From Algoriphagus sp. (GTDB taxonomy: Bacteria; Bacteroidota; Bacteroidia; Cytophagales; Cyclobacteriaceae): 64,000 bases of DNA. The position numbers and the translations under genes are program-made. A model generated the notes under the pieces. It worked only from the letters and a program-made list of their open reading frames with translations. It had not been told where the DNA came from and ran no database searches. Positions 9,470-18,482 of the stretch are shown piece by piece. Numbering within the stretch: position 1 is the stretch's first letter; every line of letters starts with the position of its first letter. The stretch lies in NCBI GenBank assembly GCA_030729785.1, contig JANQWS010000090.1, positions 62,001-126,000 on the forward strand. Direction: 5' to 3'.

Positions 9470-9622
9470 TCGGTAGTGATAAGATTGTTTTAAGATACCA
9501 AAATTTTGGTTTTTCTAAAATCCAACTATGATTTTTTCCTGAATTTTTCGTACTCCGAAAATTTTATTTTTCTGAGTCTTTTTTTCATTTCCCCTTTCCA
9601 ACACTAGCAATGGAAAATAAGT

Positions 9623-10585
9623 TTATCCGGGGGTATTTGCCCAGCTTAAGGTTTCTTGCAAATCCCGGTAGCGAAACTGTAGATATGCTTCTACCTTTTG
9701 ATTTCGATACCGCGTTTTTTGTTGCGCATTTCGAGCCATTGCAGCAGACAGTGGCAATTTCTTTCCAAAGAGCAGGGAAACCATTTTTAGCAAGGGAAAA
9801 CCCCAATTAATCCCCCAATTGGGGACTACCCTTGTGGGTGCTATCCCACCAATAACTTGAGTAACTTTCTGAAAAAACGCCTGATAAGGAATGCTTTCCT
9901 TGGTCAAAATAAAACGCTCTCCCCAAGCTTGAGCAGACACCAAAGCCTGCGTAATCGCTGCAGCATCACGTACGTCGATGTAATTGAGATTTCCAGCAGG
10001 AAAAAATGGAAGGCCTTTACGGATTGCTTGGTAGAGTACTCCAGAGCTTCGCGTGTAGGAAATTTTCCCTAATAGTACTGCTGGATTCACCACCAACACT
10101 TGCAAACCCTCTTGTTCGCCTCGCCAAACTTCCAACTCTGCCATGTATTTTGAAATGGCATAGGAAGTTTGATCGGCAGCATCCACCCATGTGGATTTCT
10201 CGTCGTAATCTTCCTGGTCTGGAATCTGTCCCAAAGCTGCAACTGAGCTTACGTAAACAAGTTTGGGTACCCCTGTCGCCAATAAGGCATTGACTACATG
10301 GGTTGTCCCTTCGTGGTTAACTTTATAAACCTCCTTGTCGTCCTGTGGCAAGAAGGATACTTTTCCGGCAGCATGAATCACTATATCCATTCCAGCTACT
10401 GCCTCTAATAGGGAACTAAAATCCAAAATATCCCCTTCATGCCATTGAATAGTCACCCCTGCCAAATCAGGATCCGTGAAGGAAGAATTTGAACGCCTCA
10501 GGCCATGAATAGTTCCCAGCGAGGAAAAGGTCTTCGCAAGTTCCCTCCCAAATAATCCAGTTACTCCGGTGATTAAAATATTCAT
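9623..10585 (-). CDS. NAD(P)-dependent epimerase/dehydratase (extended SDR)
   Basis: An extended short-chain dehydrogenase of 320 residues. The N-terminal NILITGVTGLFGREL has the GxxGxxG nucleotide-binding motif; YAISKYMAE contains the catalytic YxxxK; IDVRDAA and the VYVSSVAALG strand are typical of the group that includes dihydroflavonol-reductase-like and sugar-nucleotide enzymes. The substrate cannot be told. It lies 36 bases downstream of rfbC on the same strand, so the pair may be co-transcribed, hinting at a nucleotide-sugar or envelope role (inference). Confidence 0.85.
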   Translation of the reverse strand: MNILITGVTGLFGRELAKTFSSLGTIHGLRRSNSSFTDPDLAGVTIQWHEGDILDFSSLLEAVAGMDIVIHAAGKVSFLPQDDKEVYKVNHEGTTHVVNALLATGVPKLVYVSSVAALGQIPDQEDYDEKSTWVDAADQTSYAISKYMAELEVWRGEQEGLQVLVVNPAVLLGKISYTRSSGVLYQAIRKGLPFFPAGNLNYIDVRDAAAITQALVSAQAWGERFILTKESIPYQAFFQKVTQVIGGIAPTRVVPNWGINWGFPLLKMVSLLFGKKLPLSAAMARNAQQKTRYRNQKVEAYLQFRYRDLQETLSWANTPG

Positions 10586-10621
10586 AGTTGATTTCTGTGG
10601 GGCCTACTTTCCCCTATCCAA

Positions 10622-11176
10622 TTATAATCCCCCTTGAGTTGCTGCTACAAACTCCGAAAGACTGGGTAAAAGCATGTCTTTTTCGGATACAATCGGTTCG
10701 GCTACCCCCCAGTCAATACCTAAAGCTGGATCGGACCAAAGTACTCCTCCCTCGGAAGCCTTGTGGTAATAGTTAGAGCACTTGTAAACAAATACTGCAT
10801 CTTCCAAGACCGAAAAGCCATGGCCAAAGCCAGCAGGAACGTAAAGGAGGTTGTTTTTCTCCGTATCCAAAATCGTGGTATACACCTGCCCAAAAGTGAC
10901 AGAGCCCTTTCTCAAATCCACAGCGAAATCGCGTACTTTTCCAGAAATGACCCGGACCAACTTGGCTTGTGCATGTTCTCCTCGCTGAAAATGAATTCCA
11001 CGAACCGTCCCCTTCTGTGAAAAAGATTGGTTGTCCTGCACCCATGATTCCTGCACGCCAACCTGCTCCAACCAATCACCCCGGAAGGATTCAAAAAAAT
11101 AACCCCTACTGTCTGGGAAGACGCGGGGAAAAATCTCAAAGACACCCGAGAGGGAAGTTTGCTTAATTTCTGCCAT
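10622..11176 (-). CDS. rfbC: dTDP-4-dehydrorhamnose 3,5-epimerase
   Basis: RmlC/RfbC epimerises dTDP-4-keto-6-deoxyglucose on the way to dTDP-L-rhamnose. The cupin motifs are clear: FPDSRGYFFESFR, QDNQSFSQKGTVRGIHFQ (catalytic His), FAVDLRKGS (partner Asp), LYVPAGFGHGF, VFVYKCSNYYH and LWSDPALGIDW. From the ATG at 11176 the product has 184 residues, the family's size; the track's longer start adds 15 residues that do not match. rfbA, rfbB and rfbD are not in the window, so it is separated from the usual rhamnose cluster. Confidence 0.93.
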   Translation of the reverse strand: MAEIKQTSLSGVFEIFPRVFPDSRGYFFESFRGDWLEQVGVQESWVQDNQSFSQKGTVRGIHFQRGEHAQAKLVRVISGKVRDFAVDLRKGSVTFGQVYTTILDTEKNNLLYVPAGFGHGFSVLEDAVFVYKCSNYYHKASEGGVLWSDPALGIDWGVAEPIVSEKDMLLPSLSEFVAATQGGL

Positions 11177-11186
11177 TGGGGCGTTA

Positions 11187-11210
11187 TATTTTGCTTTCGA
11201 AAGCAAAATA
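11187..11210. promoter_or_regulatory. 24-bp perfect palindrome between rfbC and hflX
   Basis: TATTTTGCTTTCGAAAGCAAAATA is a perfect palindrome, 10 bases upstream of the rfbC start and 41 bases upstream of the leader ORF of hflX. Each arm reads TATTTTG, close to the Bacteroidota -7 element TAnnTTTG, in both directions. It could be an operator or a divergent promoter core. No T-tail fits a terminator role for either gene. Confidence 0.5.
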
Positions 11211-11251
11211 ACCATACCCAAAGAGAGTATCCTAATCTAATCTAAGGAATT

Positions 11252-11347
11252 ATGCTCAAATTTGGGGAAGCAATCACCAAGTCATGGGAAAAGAAGCTCT
11301 TCCATAGACATTGCAGACGAGATCAATCTACCCCAGTACATGAGTAA
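11252..11347 (+). CDS. Possible 31-codon leader ORF overlapping hflX start
   Basis: Too short for the ORF track. ATG at 11252 is preceded by AAGGA at good spacing and opens a 31-codon frame (MLKFGEAITKSWEKKLFHRH...) ending at TAA 11345-11347. The hflX ATG at 11340 lies inside its last codons (ATGAGTAA), a classic coupling arrangement, and hflX itself has no clear ribosome-binding site. The peptide matches nothing I recognise; it may be a regulatory leader or chance. Confidence 0.35.
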   Translation: MLKFGEAITKSWEKKLFHRHCRRDQSTPVHE

Positions 11348-12608
11348 ATTTTCAAGAAAACTCCAAAAACTACACGATACCGCCCCTCGACAGGAAACTG
11401 CCGTCTTAGTCACCTTGGTGCGCCAATATCAACCGGAACAGGAAGTGGAAGAGCATCTGGATGAATTGGCCTTCCTAACAGAGACACTCGGCGCAAAAAC
11501 AGTGTACCGTTTTAAACAAAAAATGGAAAAGCCCGACATCCGCACCTTTGTGGGGAAGGGAAAATTGGAGGAGATCCAAACCTATGTGGAACATTTTGCG
11601 GTGGACATGGTCATCTTTGACGACGACTTGAGCCCTTCCCAAATGCGAAATTTGGAGAATGAACTCAAAGTTAAAATCTACGATCGCTCCCTACTGATCC
11701 TGGATATCTTTTTAAAGCGCGCCCAGTCGGCACAGGCCAAAACCCAGGTAGAGCTGGCACGTTTTCAATACCTATTGCCCAGATTGACCAACATGTGGAC
11801 CCACTTGGAGCGGCAGCGCGGAGGTACTGGTACTCGAGGGGGATCCGGTGAAAAGGAGATTGAAACTGATAAGCGAGACATTCGTGCAAAAATCTCCTTA
11901 CTCAAAGAAAAACTTCAAGAAATAGAAAAGCAAGGGATTACCCAACGAAAAGGCAGAAAAGGAATTGTGCGTGTAGCGCTAGTCGGCTACACCAACGTGG
12001 GAAAATCCACCCTGATGAACTTGATTACGAAAACAGATATTCTAGCTGAAAACAAACTCTTTGCTACCGTGGATGCTACGGTACGGAAAGTGGTTTTGGA
12101 AAATATTCCTTTCTTGCTTTCCGATACGGTGGGTTTTATCCGCAAATTGCCCACTCACCTAATTGAATCCTTCAAGTCCACCCTCGATGAAATTCGAGAA
12201 GCAGACCTCTTGGTGCATGTGGTCGACTTATCACACCATGCTTTTGAGGACCATATTGAAGTCGTCACCCAAACACTTCAAGAGATTAAGGCAGGAGACA
12301 AGCCCGTCTTACTTGTTTTTAATAAGGTAGATCTAGTGCAGCTAATGCCCACCCAAGAGGAATTGTTGCTCATCTCTGAGCACGAACTACAAGAAACCCG
12401 CTACCTCGATTTCAAGGCACTCTCCGAGGCTTTTGAGAAGAAAAACGGCATCAGCCCTGTGTTTATGGCAGCATCCCTAGGTGACAATGTGGAAGGCTTC
12501 CGCGAAGCTTTGGTACAAGAGGTGAAAAAACAACACCGCAAACTGTACCCGCACTACCTAGAAGATCAGGTGGTAGACTGGGGAGAAAACTGGGAAGAAG
12601 AGCAGTAA
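11340..12608 (+). CDS. hflX: GTPase HflX
   Basis: Ribosome-associated GTPase that splits or rescues stalled ribosomes. The N-terminal HflX domain (ETAVLVTLVRQ, FVGKGKLEEIQ, VDMVIFDDDLSPSQMRNLE) is followed by a coiled helical hairpin with the RGGTGTRGGSGEKEIETD loop and the G domain: G1 GYTNVGKST, G3 DTVGFIRKLP, G4 NKVD. The track begins at a TTG 26 codons upstream; the ATG at 11340 gives the family's start (MSKFSRKLQKLHD) and 422 residues. Translation may be coupled to the upstream leader ORF. Confidence 0.94.
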   Translation: MSKFSRKLQKLHDTAPRQETAVLVTLVRQYQPEQEVEEHLDELAFLTETLGAKTVYRFKQKMEKPDIRTFVGKGKLEEIQTYVEHFAVDMVIFDDDLSPSQMRNLENELKVKIYDRSLLILDIFLKRAQSAQAKTQVELARFQYLLPRLTNMWTHLERQRGGTGTRGGSGEKEIETDKRDIRAKISLLKEKLQEIEKQGITQRKGRKGIVRVALVGYTNVGKSTLMNLITKTDILAENKLFATVDATVRKVVLENIPFLLSDTVGFIRKLPTHLIESFKSTLDEIREADLLVHVVDLSHHAFEDHIEVVTQTLQEIKAGDKPVLLVFNKVDLVQLMPTQEELLLISEHELQETRYLDFKALSEAFEKKNGISPVFMAASLGDNVEGFREALVQEVKKQHRKLYPHYLEDQVVDWGENWEEEQ

Positions 12609-12630
12609 CCTTCTTCCTAAGAGTCTACAA

Positions 12631-13974
12631 TCAAGCCCCTGGAAGGGAGATTCCCTTTACCCGTCGATACAGATTCAGTGCATACTTGTCGGTCATGCCT
12701 GAGATAAAGTCAATCAACGCACGGAGCAGGGGATAGGCATTTGATTCGGTTCCAAAACCTTTGAGTGGAAAATCCTCCGGAAGAAGCCTAAGTAAACTTT
12801 TGTCCTGACCTGATGCACGCTCGGGCGCATAGCAATGATGGTATAAGGCTTGGCTAAATACTTCGAGTAAGCCATTTAGTACTTGAAATCCCACCGCTTC
12901 TTTTTCTAACACGACCTGAGCACGGTAAATCTGCTGTACAGACCGCTGGGAGATCTCTGCCAAGGCCTTGGCAGAGGGAATGATGTCTGTAAGCGCCTTG
13001 TCAAAATTGCCCTTTCGCATGCTCTCCTCATAAATAATGAAGGCTTCTACCGTTTCTCGAATTAACTGTCCTATGGCTAGGGCTCGAAGGGCTCCCAAAT
13101 TTTGTGATTGGGTACGCCCCTTTAGTTTCTCTGGATCAAACTTCTCTCCCAAAATAGGTTTCAACAAGGAAAGTGTATCCTCAAAAGTGACTAGACCCAG
13201 GGTACAGCCATCTTCTAAGTCGATAATGTTGTAACAGATGTCATCTGCCGCCTCCACCAAAAAGGCAAGTGGATGGCGAGCCCAGCAATCGTTTCCTACT
13301 TTTTCCAAACCCAGTTCCTGAGCCATTCGCTCAAAATCCTGAAGTTGGTTGATAAAGAAACCATATTTTTTTTGACTCTTTCTAGCCAAATCCCGCTGTA
13401 CAATCAAACTGGGACGGGGATACTTGGTAAATGCCGCTAGGGTCGCATAGGTTAATTTCAACCCATTTTGCTTGGAAACCAACATCCGGAATCCCTGTGC
13501 ATTGCCTTCAAAGTTGATCAGATCAGTCCACTGATCCTCCTGAACATGCTGTTTCCAACTGGTGCCATAGGGCTGAAGCCTGAAAAAATCAGAAATTGCC
13601 ACTTCCCCTGCATGGCCAAAAGGAGGGTTGCCAATGTCGTGAGTGAGCGCTGCTGCTGCTACTATCGAACCAATTCCTGCTGCGGTGATTCCTTTGGAAC
13701 TAAGTTTGGGGTATTTTTCAAGTATTTTTTCCCCTGCCGCTTTTCCTAGGGAGCGACCGACGGAGGATACTTCCAGACTGTGTGTCAAGCGGGTGTGCAC
13801 AAAGGCCTGTTCGGGTAGGGGGAAAACTTGGGTTTTATCTTGAAGATTTCGAAAGGGGGCAGAAAAAATAATGCGGTCGTAATCCACTTCAAATTCAGAA
13901 CGTGCAGAGTCCATGTTTGTTCCTTTTGCCTGCTCTCCAAAACGCACAAAGGCGAGTAATTTTTCCCAATTCAT
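12631..13974 (-). CDS. dgt: dGTP triphosphohydrolase-like HD protein
   Basis: HD-domain phosphohydrolase of the dGTPase family, which cleaves dGTP (or other dNTPs) to the nucleoside and triphosphate. The metal-binding His and HD are seen at about residues 65 (RLTHSLEV) and 112-113 (ALTHDIGNPPFGHAGE), with a later Asp in VEAADDICYNIIDLEDG. FSAPFRNLQDKTQVFPL near residue 37 is also typical. About 447 residues. Three ATGs lie within four codons at the start; I use MNWEKLL. Convergent with hflX. Confidence 0.9.
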   Translation of the reverse strand: MNWEKLLAFVRFGEQAKGTNMDSARSEFEVDYDRIIFSAPFRNLQDKTQVFPLPEQAFVHTRLTHSLEVSSVGRSLGKAAGEKILEKYPKLSSKGITAAGIGSIVAAAALTHDIGNPPFGHAGEVAISDFFRLQPYGTSWKQHVQEDQWTDLINFEGNAQGFRMLVSKQNGLKLTYATLAAFTKYPRPSLIVQRDLARKSQKKYGFFINQLQDFERMAQELGLEKVGNDCWARHPLAFLVEAADDICYNIIDLEDGCTLGLVTFEDTLSLLKPILGEKFDPEKLKGRTQSQNLGALRALAIGQLIRETVEAFIIYEESMRKGNFDKALTDIIPSAKALAEISQRSVQQIYRAQVVLEKEAVGFQVLNGLLEVFSQALYHHCYAPERASGQDKSLLRLLPEDFPLKGFGTESNAYPLLRALIDFISGMTDKYALNLYRRVKGISLPGA

Positions 13975-14129
13975 CATACACAAAAGTACATCGAGCGCTA
14001 GACTTTTCTGGTGTCTGAAGCAAAGAATCCTTTTACAGGAAGTAAAATTTCATCCTTGATCCATGCAGATTGGGTCAAGGCAAGCACTTACTTGCTGAGA
14101 ATGACAAGAATTGAACTAAATTTGAACCC

Positions 14130-15152
14130 ATGAATCCTTCGCTTTTCATGCAACGTGCACTTGACCTCGCCGAACGAGGAAAAGGGTCCGTACACCCCAA
14201 CCCTTTGGTGGGATGCGTACTCGTGCATGCGGGGAAAATTATCGGTGAAGGATACCATGCCCAGTATGGGGGATCCCATGCAGAAGTCAATGCGATTGCC
14301 TCGGTCACTGACCCCCAATTACTAGCAGACGCTACGGCTTATGTTAGTTTGGAACCGTGCTCCCACTATGGGAAAACTCCTCCTTGTGCCAACTTATTGG
14401 TCGAAAAAGGAATTAAATCAGTGGTGGTGGCCACCTTAGATCCCAACCCATTAGTGGCTGGAAAGGGAGTAAAATTGCTTGAAGAAGCGGGAATACCTGT
14501 ACAGGTGGGACTTTTGGAGCGAGAGGCACGATGGCAGAATCGCCGCTTTTTTTGCCAACAGGAAAAACAACGACCCTACCTGATTCTGAAGTGGGCCCAA
14601 ACTCAGGATGGGTTTATTGCCAGGGAAAATTTTGACTCCAAATGGATCAGTTGCTCTCAAAGCAGGCAGCTCGTCCACCAATGGCGGGCAGCCGAGCAGG
14701 CCATCCTAGTGGGAAAAAATACCGCTCTCTTCGATAATCCTCGATTGAATGTACGGGACTGGAGCGGAACTAATCCCCTACGCATAGTGCTGGATTCTCG
14801 GTTGGAACTTCCCGCCAACCTGAACCTATTTGACCAGCAGATTCCAACGCTTTGTTACAATACGCTAAAAAACGAATCCCTTCCCAACTTGGAAAGGATC
14901 AAATTATCGGAAGGGAATTTTCTTGAAGCCCTACTGGCCAACTTGCATGCCCGTCAAATTCAAAGTGTCCTGATTGAAGGGGGAAGTCAAACGATCAATC
15001 AGTTTTTGAAAGCGGGACTTTGGGACGAAGCCCGGGTATTTACTGCTCCTATTGAATTTGAATGCGGTATTGCTGCACCCCAACTCACACAAGCTCCTTC
15101 TGAATCGCATGCGATTGGGAAGGATCAACTAGAAATTTATTTCCATGGCTGA
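14130..15152 (+). CDS. ribD: Bifunctional riboflavin deaminase/reductase RibD
   Basis: Performs the second and third steps of riboflavin synthesis. The N-terminal deaminase domain carries the zinc site HAE (His50, Glu52) and PCSHYGKTPPC (Cys77, Cys86). The C-terminal reductase domain contains WAQTQDGFIA, GKNTALFDNPRLNVR and LIEGGSQTINQFL. 340 residues, the usual size. TAAATTTG at 14117-14124 matches the Bacteroidota -7 element and would put the transcript start close to the ATG, so the message may have almost no leader. It overlaps the next gene by eight bases. Confidence 0.94.
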   Translation: MNPSLFMQRALDLAERGKGSVHPNPLVGCVLVHAGKIIGEGYHAQYGGSHAEVNAIASVTDPQLLADATAYVSLEPCSHYGKTPPCANLLVEKGIKSVVVATLDPNPLVAGKGVKLLEEAGIPVQVGLLEREARWQNRRFFCQQEKQRPYLILKWAQTQDGFIARENFDSKWISCSQSRQLVHQWRAAEQAILVGKNTALFDNPRLNVRDWSGTNPLRIVLDSRLELPANLNLFDQQIPTLCYNTLKNESLPNLERIKLSEGNFLEALLANLHARQIQSVLIEGGSQTINQFLKAGLWDEARVFTAPIEFECGIAAPQLTQAPSESHAIGKDQLEIYFHG

Positions 15153-15633
15153 AAACCTATTCCTTCCTCAAGCGGGGAGCAAAGAAGAAATTTACCAAGC
15201 GCTCCTTCCTCAAGTGGAGGCATTAATCTCTGGTGAGCAAGATTTGGTAGCCAACCTGGCCAATATCGCTGCTGCGCTTCGGGAAGCTTTTGGGTTTTTT
15301 TGGGTAGGGTTTTATGTGGTTCAAGGCCAGGAATTGGTGCTCGGTCCTTTTCAAGGCCCAATTGCCTGCACCCGAATTGCATACGGGAGGGGCGTCTGCG
15401 GCGCGGCCTGGAAGGAACAGAAAACCCAATTAGTCCCCGATGTGGAGGCTTTTCCAGGACACATCGCCTGCAGTTCAGCTTCCAAATCTGAAATCGTCGT
15501 TCCTGCATTTCAAAACGGAGAAGTATTTCTCGTCTTGGATGTGGATAGCGATCGATTGGATGATTTTGATGCAGTAGACCAGCGCTACTTGGAGGATATG
15601 ATGGGTATTCTTGAAAAAACTAGAACTTCTTAA
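15145..15633 (+). CDS. msrC: Free methionine-(R)-sulfoxide reductase, GAF domain
   Basis: A single GAF domain enzyme that repairs free Met-(R)-sulfoxide using thioredoxin. The three functional cysteines are present at residues 75, 85 and 109 (GPIACTRI, GRGVCGAAW, HIACSSASKSEIVVP); their spacing (10 and 24) equals that of the E. coli enzyme (84, 94, 118). 162 residues. It starts within the last eight bases of ribD, so the two are coupled. Its tail overlaps the convergent hydrolase gene by 14 bases. Confidence 0.9.
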   Translation: MAENLFLPQAGSKEEIYQALLPQVEALISGEQDLVANLANIAAALREAFGFFWVGFYVVQGQELVLGPFQGPIACTRIAYGRGVCGAAWKEQKTQLVPDVEAFPGHIACSSASKSEIVVPAFQNGEVFLVLDVDSDRLDDFDAVDQRYLEDMMGILEKTRTS

Positions 15634-16390
15634 GCACTTCGCATACAAAGTCTTGAATTACGGCCAAAGTTTTCTCTTTTTCCTCCACCATGCCCAGATG
15701 CCCCACGCCTTCCAGTTCGATGTAGTGAGTGAATGCAGCTTGCTGTGCACGGCTAGCATCAATTTTTACAGCCCCATCTAAAGTACCTGCTAGCAAGAGC
15801 TTGGGGCCTACAAACTGCTCAAGTACCGCTTGTCTGTCTTTGCGGTCACGCATCGCTACCGTATAGGCCAGTAAACCCTCGAGGCTGGAGCGCTTGCCAT
15901 CTTCAATGGCTTGTTCCATGGCTTCGGCCAGCTCAATTCGGCGGTGTTCAGGGAATAGCATAGGCACAAAGGAAGAGACGAATTTGGCTGCGCCGTGCTT
16001 TTTCAAAAAGGTAAGGGTGCGGTTGCGAATTTCTATCTTTTCCTGGTCATCCGCAAAAGCTGTGGAATGAAGAAGGCCAATTGCTTTGATCCTTTCACCC
16101 ATTCGTTCGAGTAGTGCCAAAGCCACATAGCCCCCCAAGGAATGGCCCATTACAATGGGATTTTTGATTTGCAAGGCTTCTACCCAGTCTTCCAACTGCT
16201 CAGCCACTTCTTCGATACGTTGTATGGGTTGACTTAGGGGAGAATTGCCAAAGCCTGGAAAATCAGGGCAAATAACCCGGTACTGAGAGGCTAAGGAATC
16301 AGCAAGGTGTCTCCACATTTCTCCAGATTCGCAAAACCCATGAAGGAAGAGCAGAGGATGACCGTGACCTTTTTCAAAAAAATGCAGCAT
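15620..16390 (-). CDS. Alpha/beta hydrolase
   Basis: A 256-residue alpha/beta hydrolase fold protein. It has the oxyanion motif LLFLHGFCESG, the nucleophile elbow GHSLGG (Ser about 84), and a C-terminal GVGHLGMVEE that supplies the catalytic His. Esterase or meta-cleavage-hydrolase-like; substrate unknown. No signal peptide, so cytoplasmic. It starts 13 bases after dxs on the same strand and may be its operon partner. Confidence 0.87.
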   Translation of the reverse strand: MLHFFEKGHGHPLLFLHGFCESGEMWRHLADSLASQYRVICPDFPGFGNSPLSQPIQRIEEVAEQLEDWVEALQIKNPIVMGHSLGGYVALALLERMGERIKAIGLLHSTAFADDQEKIEIRNRTLTFLKKHGAAKFVSSFVPMLFPEHRRIELAEAMEQAIEDGKRSSLEGLLAYTVAMRDRKDRQAVLEQFVGPKLLLAGTLDGAVKIDASRAQQAAFTHYIELEGVGHLGMVEEKEKTLAVIQDFVCEVLKKF

Positions 16391-16403
16391 GGAAGTGCTG
16401 GTT

Positions 16404-18317
16404 TTAGGCGAATTGTTCTTGCTCGGTCAATGCCTTTACTGCATTGGCAATGCCCTGAGGATCGAAGCCACAGTCGCGATGCAATTCCAATTGCTCTCCA
16501 TGTTCGATCACGTCATCTGGAATACCCAAACGCTTTACTTGAGCTTGATAGCCTTGGTCAACCATCCATTCTAGGACCGCAGATCCAAATCCACCCATCA
16601 AGCAACCGTCTTCTACGGTGATTACCTTTTTGAAGGTGCTGAAGATCTCATGCAATAACTGCTCATCCAAAGGCTTTACAAAGCGCATGTCGTAATGTGC
16701 AGGGTTCAACCCTTCTTTAGAAAGGGCTGTACAGGCCTCCACGGCATAGTTACCGATGTGCCCAAGCGTCAAGATAGCCACTTCTTCCCCTGACTTGATG
16801 CATCTGCCTTGACCTACCGGAATGGCTTGCAAAGGTGTTTTCCAATTGGGCATCACCCCATTGCCTCTCGGGTAACGAATAGAAAATGGCCCTCCATGGT
16901 TGGAGCCTGTATACATCAGGTTGCGCAATTCTTCCTCATTCATCGGCGATGAAACCACCAAGTTGGGTACGCAACGGAAATAGGCAATGTCGTAAGCCCC
17001 ATGGTGGGTGGGGCCATCTGCTCCGGCAAAGCCTGCGCGATCTAAACAAAATACTACAGGCAAATTTTGAAGGCATACGTCATGGACTACCTGATCGTAG
17101 GCGCGTTGCATAAAGGAAGAGTAAATGTTGCAGAAAGGAACCAGTCCTTGTGTTGCCATTCCAGCTGAAAAAGTAACTGCATGCTGCTCGGCGATACCCA
17201 CATCAAAGGCCCGGTCTGGCATGGCAGCCATCATCAAATTCATGGAAGAGCCTGAGGGCATGGCGGGAGTTACCCCCATGATGCGCGCATCGTTTTCAGC
17301 AAGTTCGATTAAGGTATGTCCAAAAACGTCTTGGTATTTGGGTGCTTGAGGAGTACTTGGGGTTTTTTTATAGATTTCACCCGTAACCTTGTCAAAGGTA
17401 CCGGGAGCATGCCAAGTAGTCTTATTTCCCTTTTCTGCAGGGCCATATCCCTTGCCTTTGACGGTAATGCAATGAAGGATCTTAGGACCTGGAATATCTT
17501 TAAGATCTCTAAGAATCTCTACGAGGTGGTCCACGTCATGGCCGTCGACTGGTCCAAAATAGCGAAGGTTGAGCGATTCAAATAGATTACTTTGTTTGAG
17601 TACTGCTGACTTAATTGCCCCTTCTACTTTGGATATAATTTCTTGTGCACTACTTCCAAACTTACTGAGTTTACCAAGCACGTTCCATACTTCGTCTTTT
17701 ACCTTATTGTAGGTGTGAGAGGTAGTGATATCTGTCAAATAATCTTTCAATGCGCCTACATTGGGATCAATGGACATGCAGTTGTCATTGAGGATAATGA
17801 GCAAGTTAGTGCCACTCACTCCCGCATGGTTTAAAGCCTCAAAGGCCATTCCTCCTGTCAAGGAACCATCTCCAATTACTGCAACATGTTGCAGGGGAGC
17901 TCCCTTGTATTTGGAGGCCATAGCCATGCCCAAAGCTGCAGAAATTGACGTACTTGAGTGACCTACCCCAAAAGTATCGTATTCGCTTTCCTTTCGTTTT
18001 GGAAAACCTGACATGCCTCCATAAATACGATTGGTATGAAATACATCCCGTCTCCCTGTTAGTATTTTATGGCCATAGGCTTGGTGACCCACATCCCAGA
18101 CCAATTGATCCTGAGGAGTATTGAGCACGTAATGTAGTGCTACAGTGAGCTCTACCACACCCAAGCTCGCTCCAAAATGACCTCCATAAACAGACACATT
18201 ATCAATAATAAATTGACGGAGTTCTTGGCATACTTGAACTAAAGTATCCTTTGAAAAATTCTTCAAATCAGCTGGGTTGTTGATTTGAGCTAGTAAAGGT
18301 CCTGGTAGGATTTGCAT
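16404..18317 (-). CDS. dxs: 1-deoxy-D-xylulose-5-phosphate synthase
   Basis: First enzyme of the MEP isoprenoid pathway, joining pyruvate and glyceraldehyde-3-phosphate with thiamine diphosphate. Seen: VWDVGHQAYGHKILTGR, the TPP motif GDGSLTGGMAFEALNHAG, the transketolase pyrimidine domain FDVGIAEQHAVTFSAGMA and DRAGFAGADGPTHHGAYD, then the C-terminal domain. The track starts at a TTG; ATG 18317 gives 637 residues, the normal size. CAAAATTA at 18454-18461 reads as a -7 element (TAATTTTG) on the minus strand, about 130 bases upstream, but I find no -33 partner. Confidence 0.96.
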   Translation of the reverse strand: MQILPGPLLAQINNPADLKNFSKDTLVQVCQELRQFIIDNVSVYGGHFGASLGVVELTVALHYVLNTPQDQLVWDVGHQAYGHKILTGRRDVFHTNRIYGGMSGFPKRKESEYDTFGVGHSSTSISAALGMAMASKYKGAPLQHVAVIGDGSLTGGMAFEALNHAGVSGTNLLIILNDNCMSIDPNVGALKDYLTDITTSHTYNKVKDEVWNVLGKLSKFGSSAQEIISKVEGAIKSAVLKQSNLFESLNLRYFGPVDGHDVDHLVEILRDLKDIPGPKILHCITVKGKGYGPAEKGNKTTWHAPGTFDKVTGEIYKKTPSTPQAPKYQDVFGHTLIELAENDARIMGVTPAMPSGSSMNLMMAAMPDRAFDVGIAEQHAVTFSAGMATQGLVPFCNIYSSFMQRAYDQVVHDVCLQNLPVVFCLDRAGFAGADGPTHHGAYDIAYFRCVPNLVVSSPMNEEELRNLMYTGSNHGGPFSIRYPRGNGVMPNWKTPLQAIPVGQGRCIKSGEEVAILTLGHIGNYAVEACTALSKEGLNPAHYDMRFVKPLDEQLLHEIFSTFKKVITVEDGCLMGGFGSAVLEWMVDQGYQAQVKRLGIPDDVIEHGEQLELHRDCGFDPQGIANAVKALTEQEQFA

Positions 18318-18482
18318 TGGCAAGGGGCGATTGACAAAAAAGAATAACTTTTACAGGGTCTGTTTGTTTGAAAAATACCTCACATTTGAAGTGACTCTTT
18401 CTAATTTCTGGGCCATAGAATTCTTGAATTGAATATCTTTGGCTAGGAATATGCAAAATTAATCCAATAAATTAAATATCCG

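Noticed and set aside
10622-11176. Part of a local rhamnose (rfbABCD) cluster
   Set aside because: No rfbA, rfbB or rfbD genes in the window; only an unassigned epimerase follows.
11262-11339. Extended N-terminus of HflX in the ORF track
   Set aside because: It starts at a TTG, has no family match, and the ATG at 11340 gives the normal protein start.
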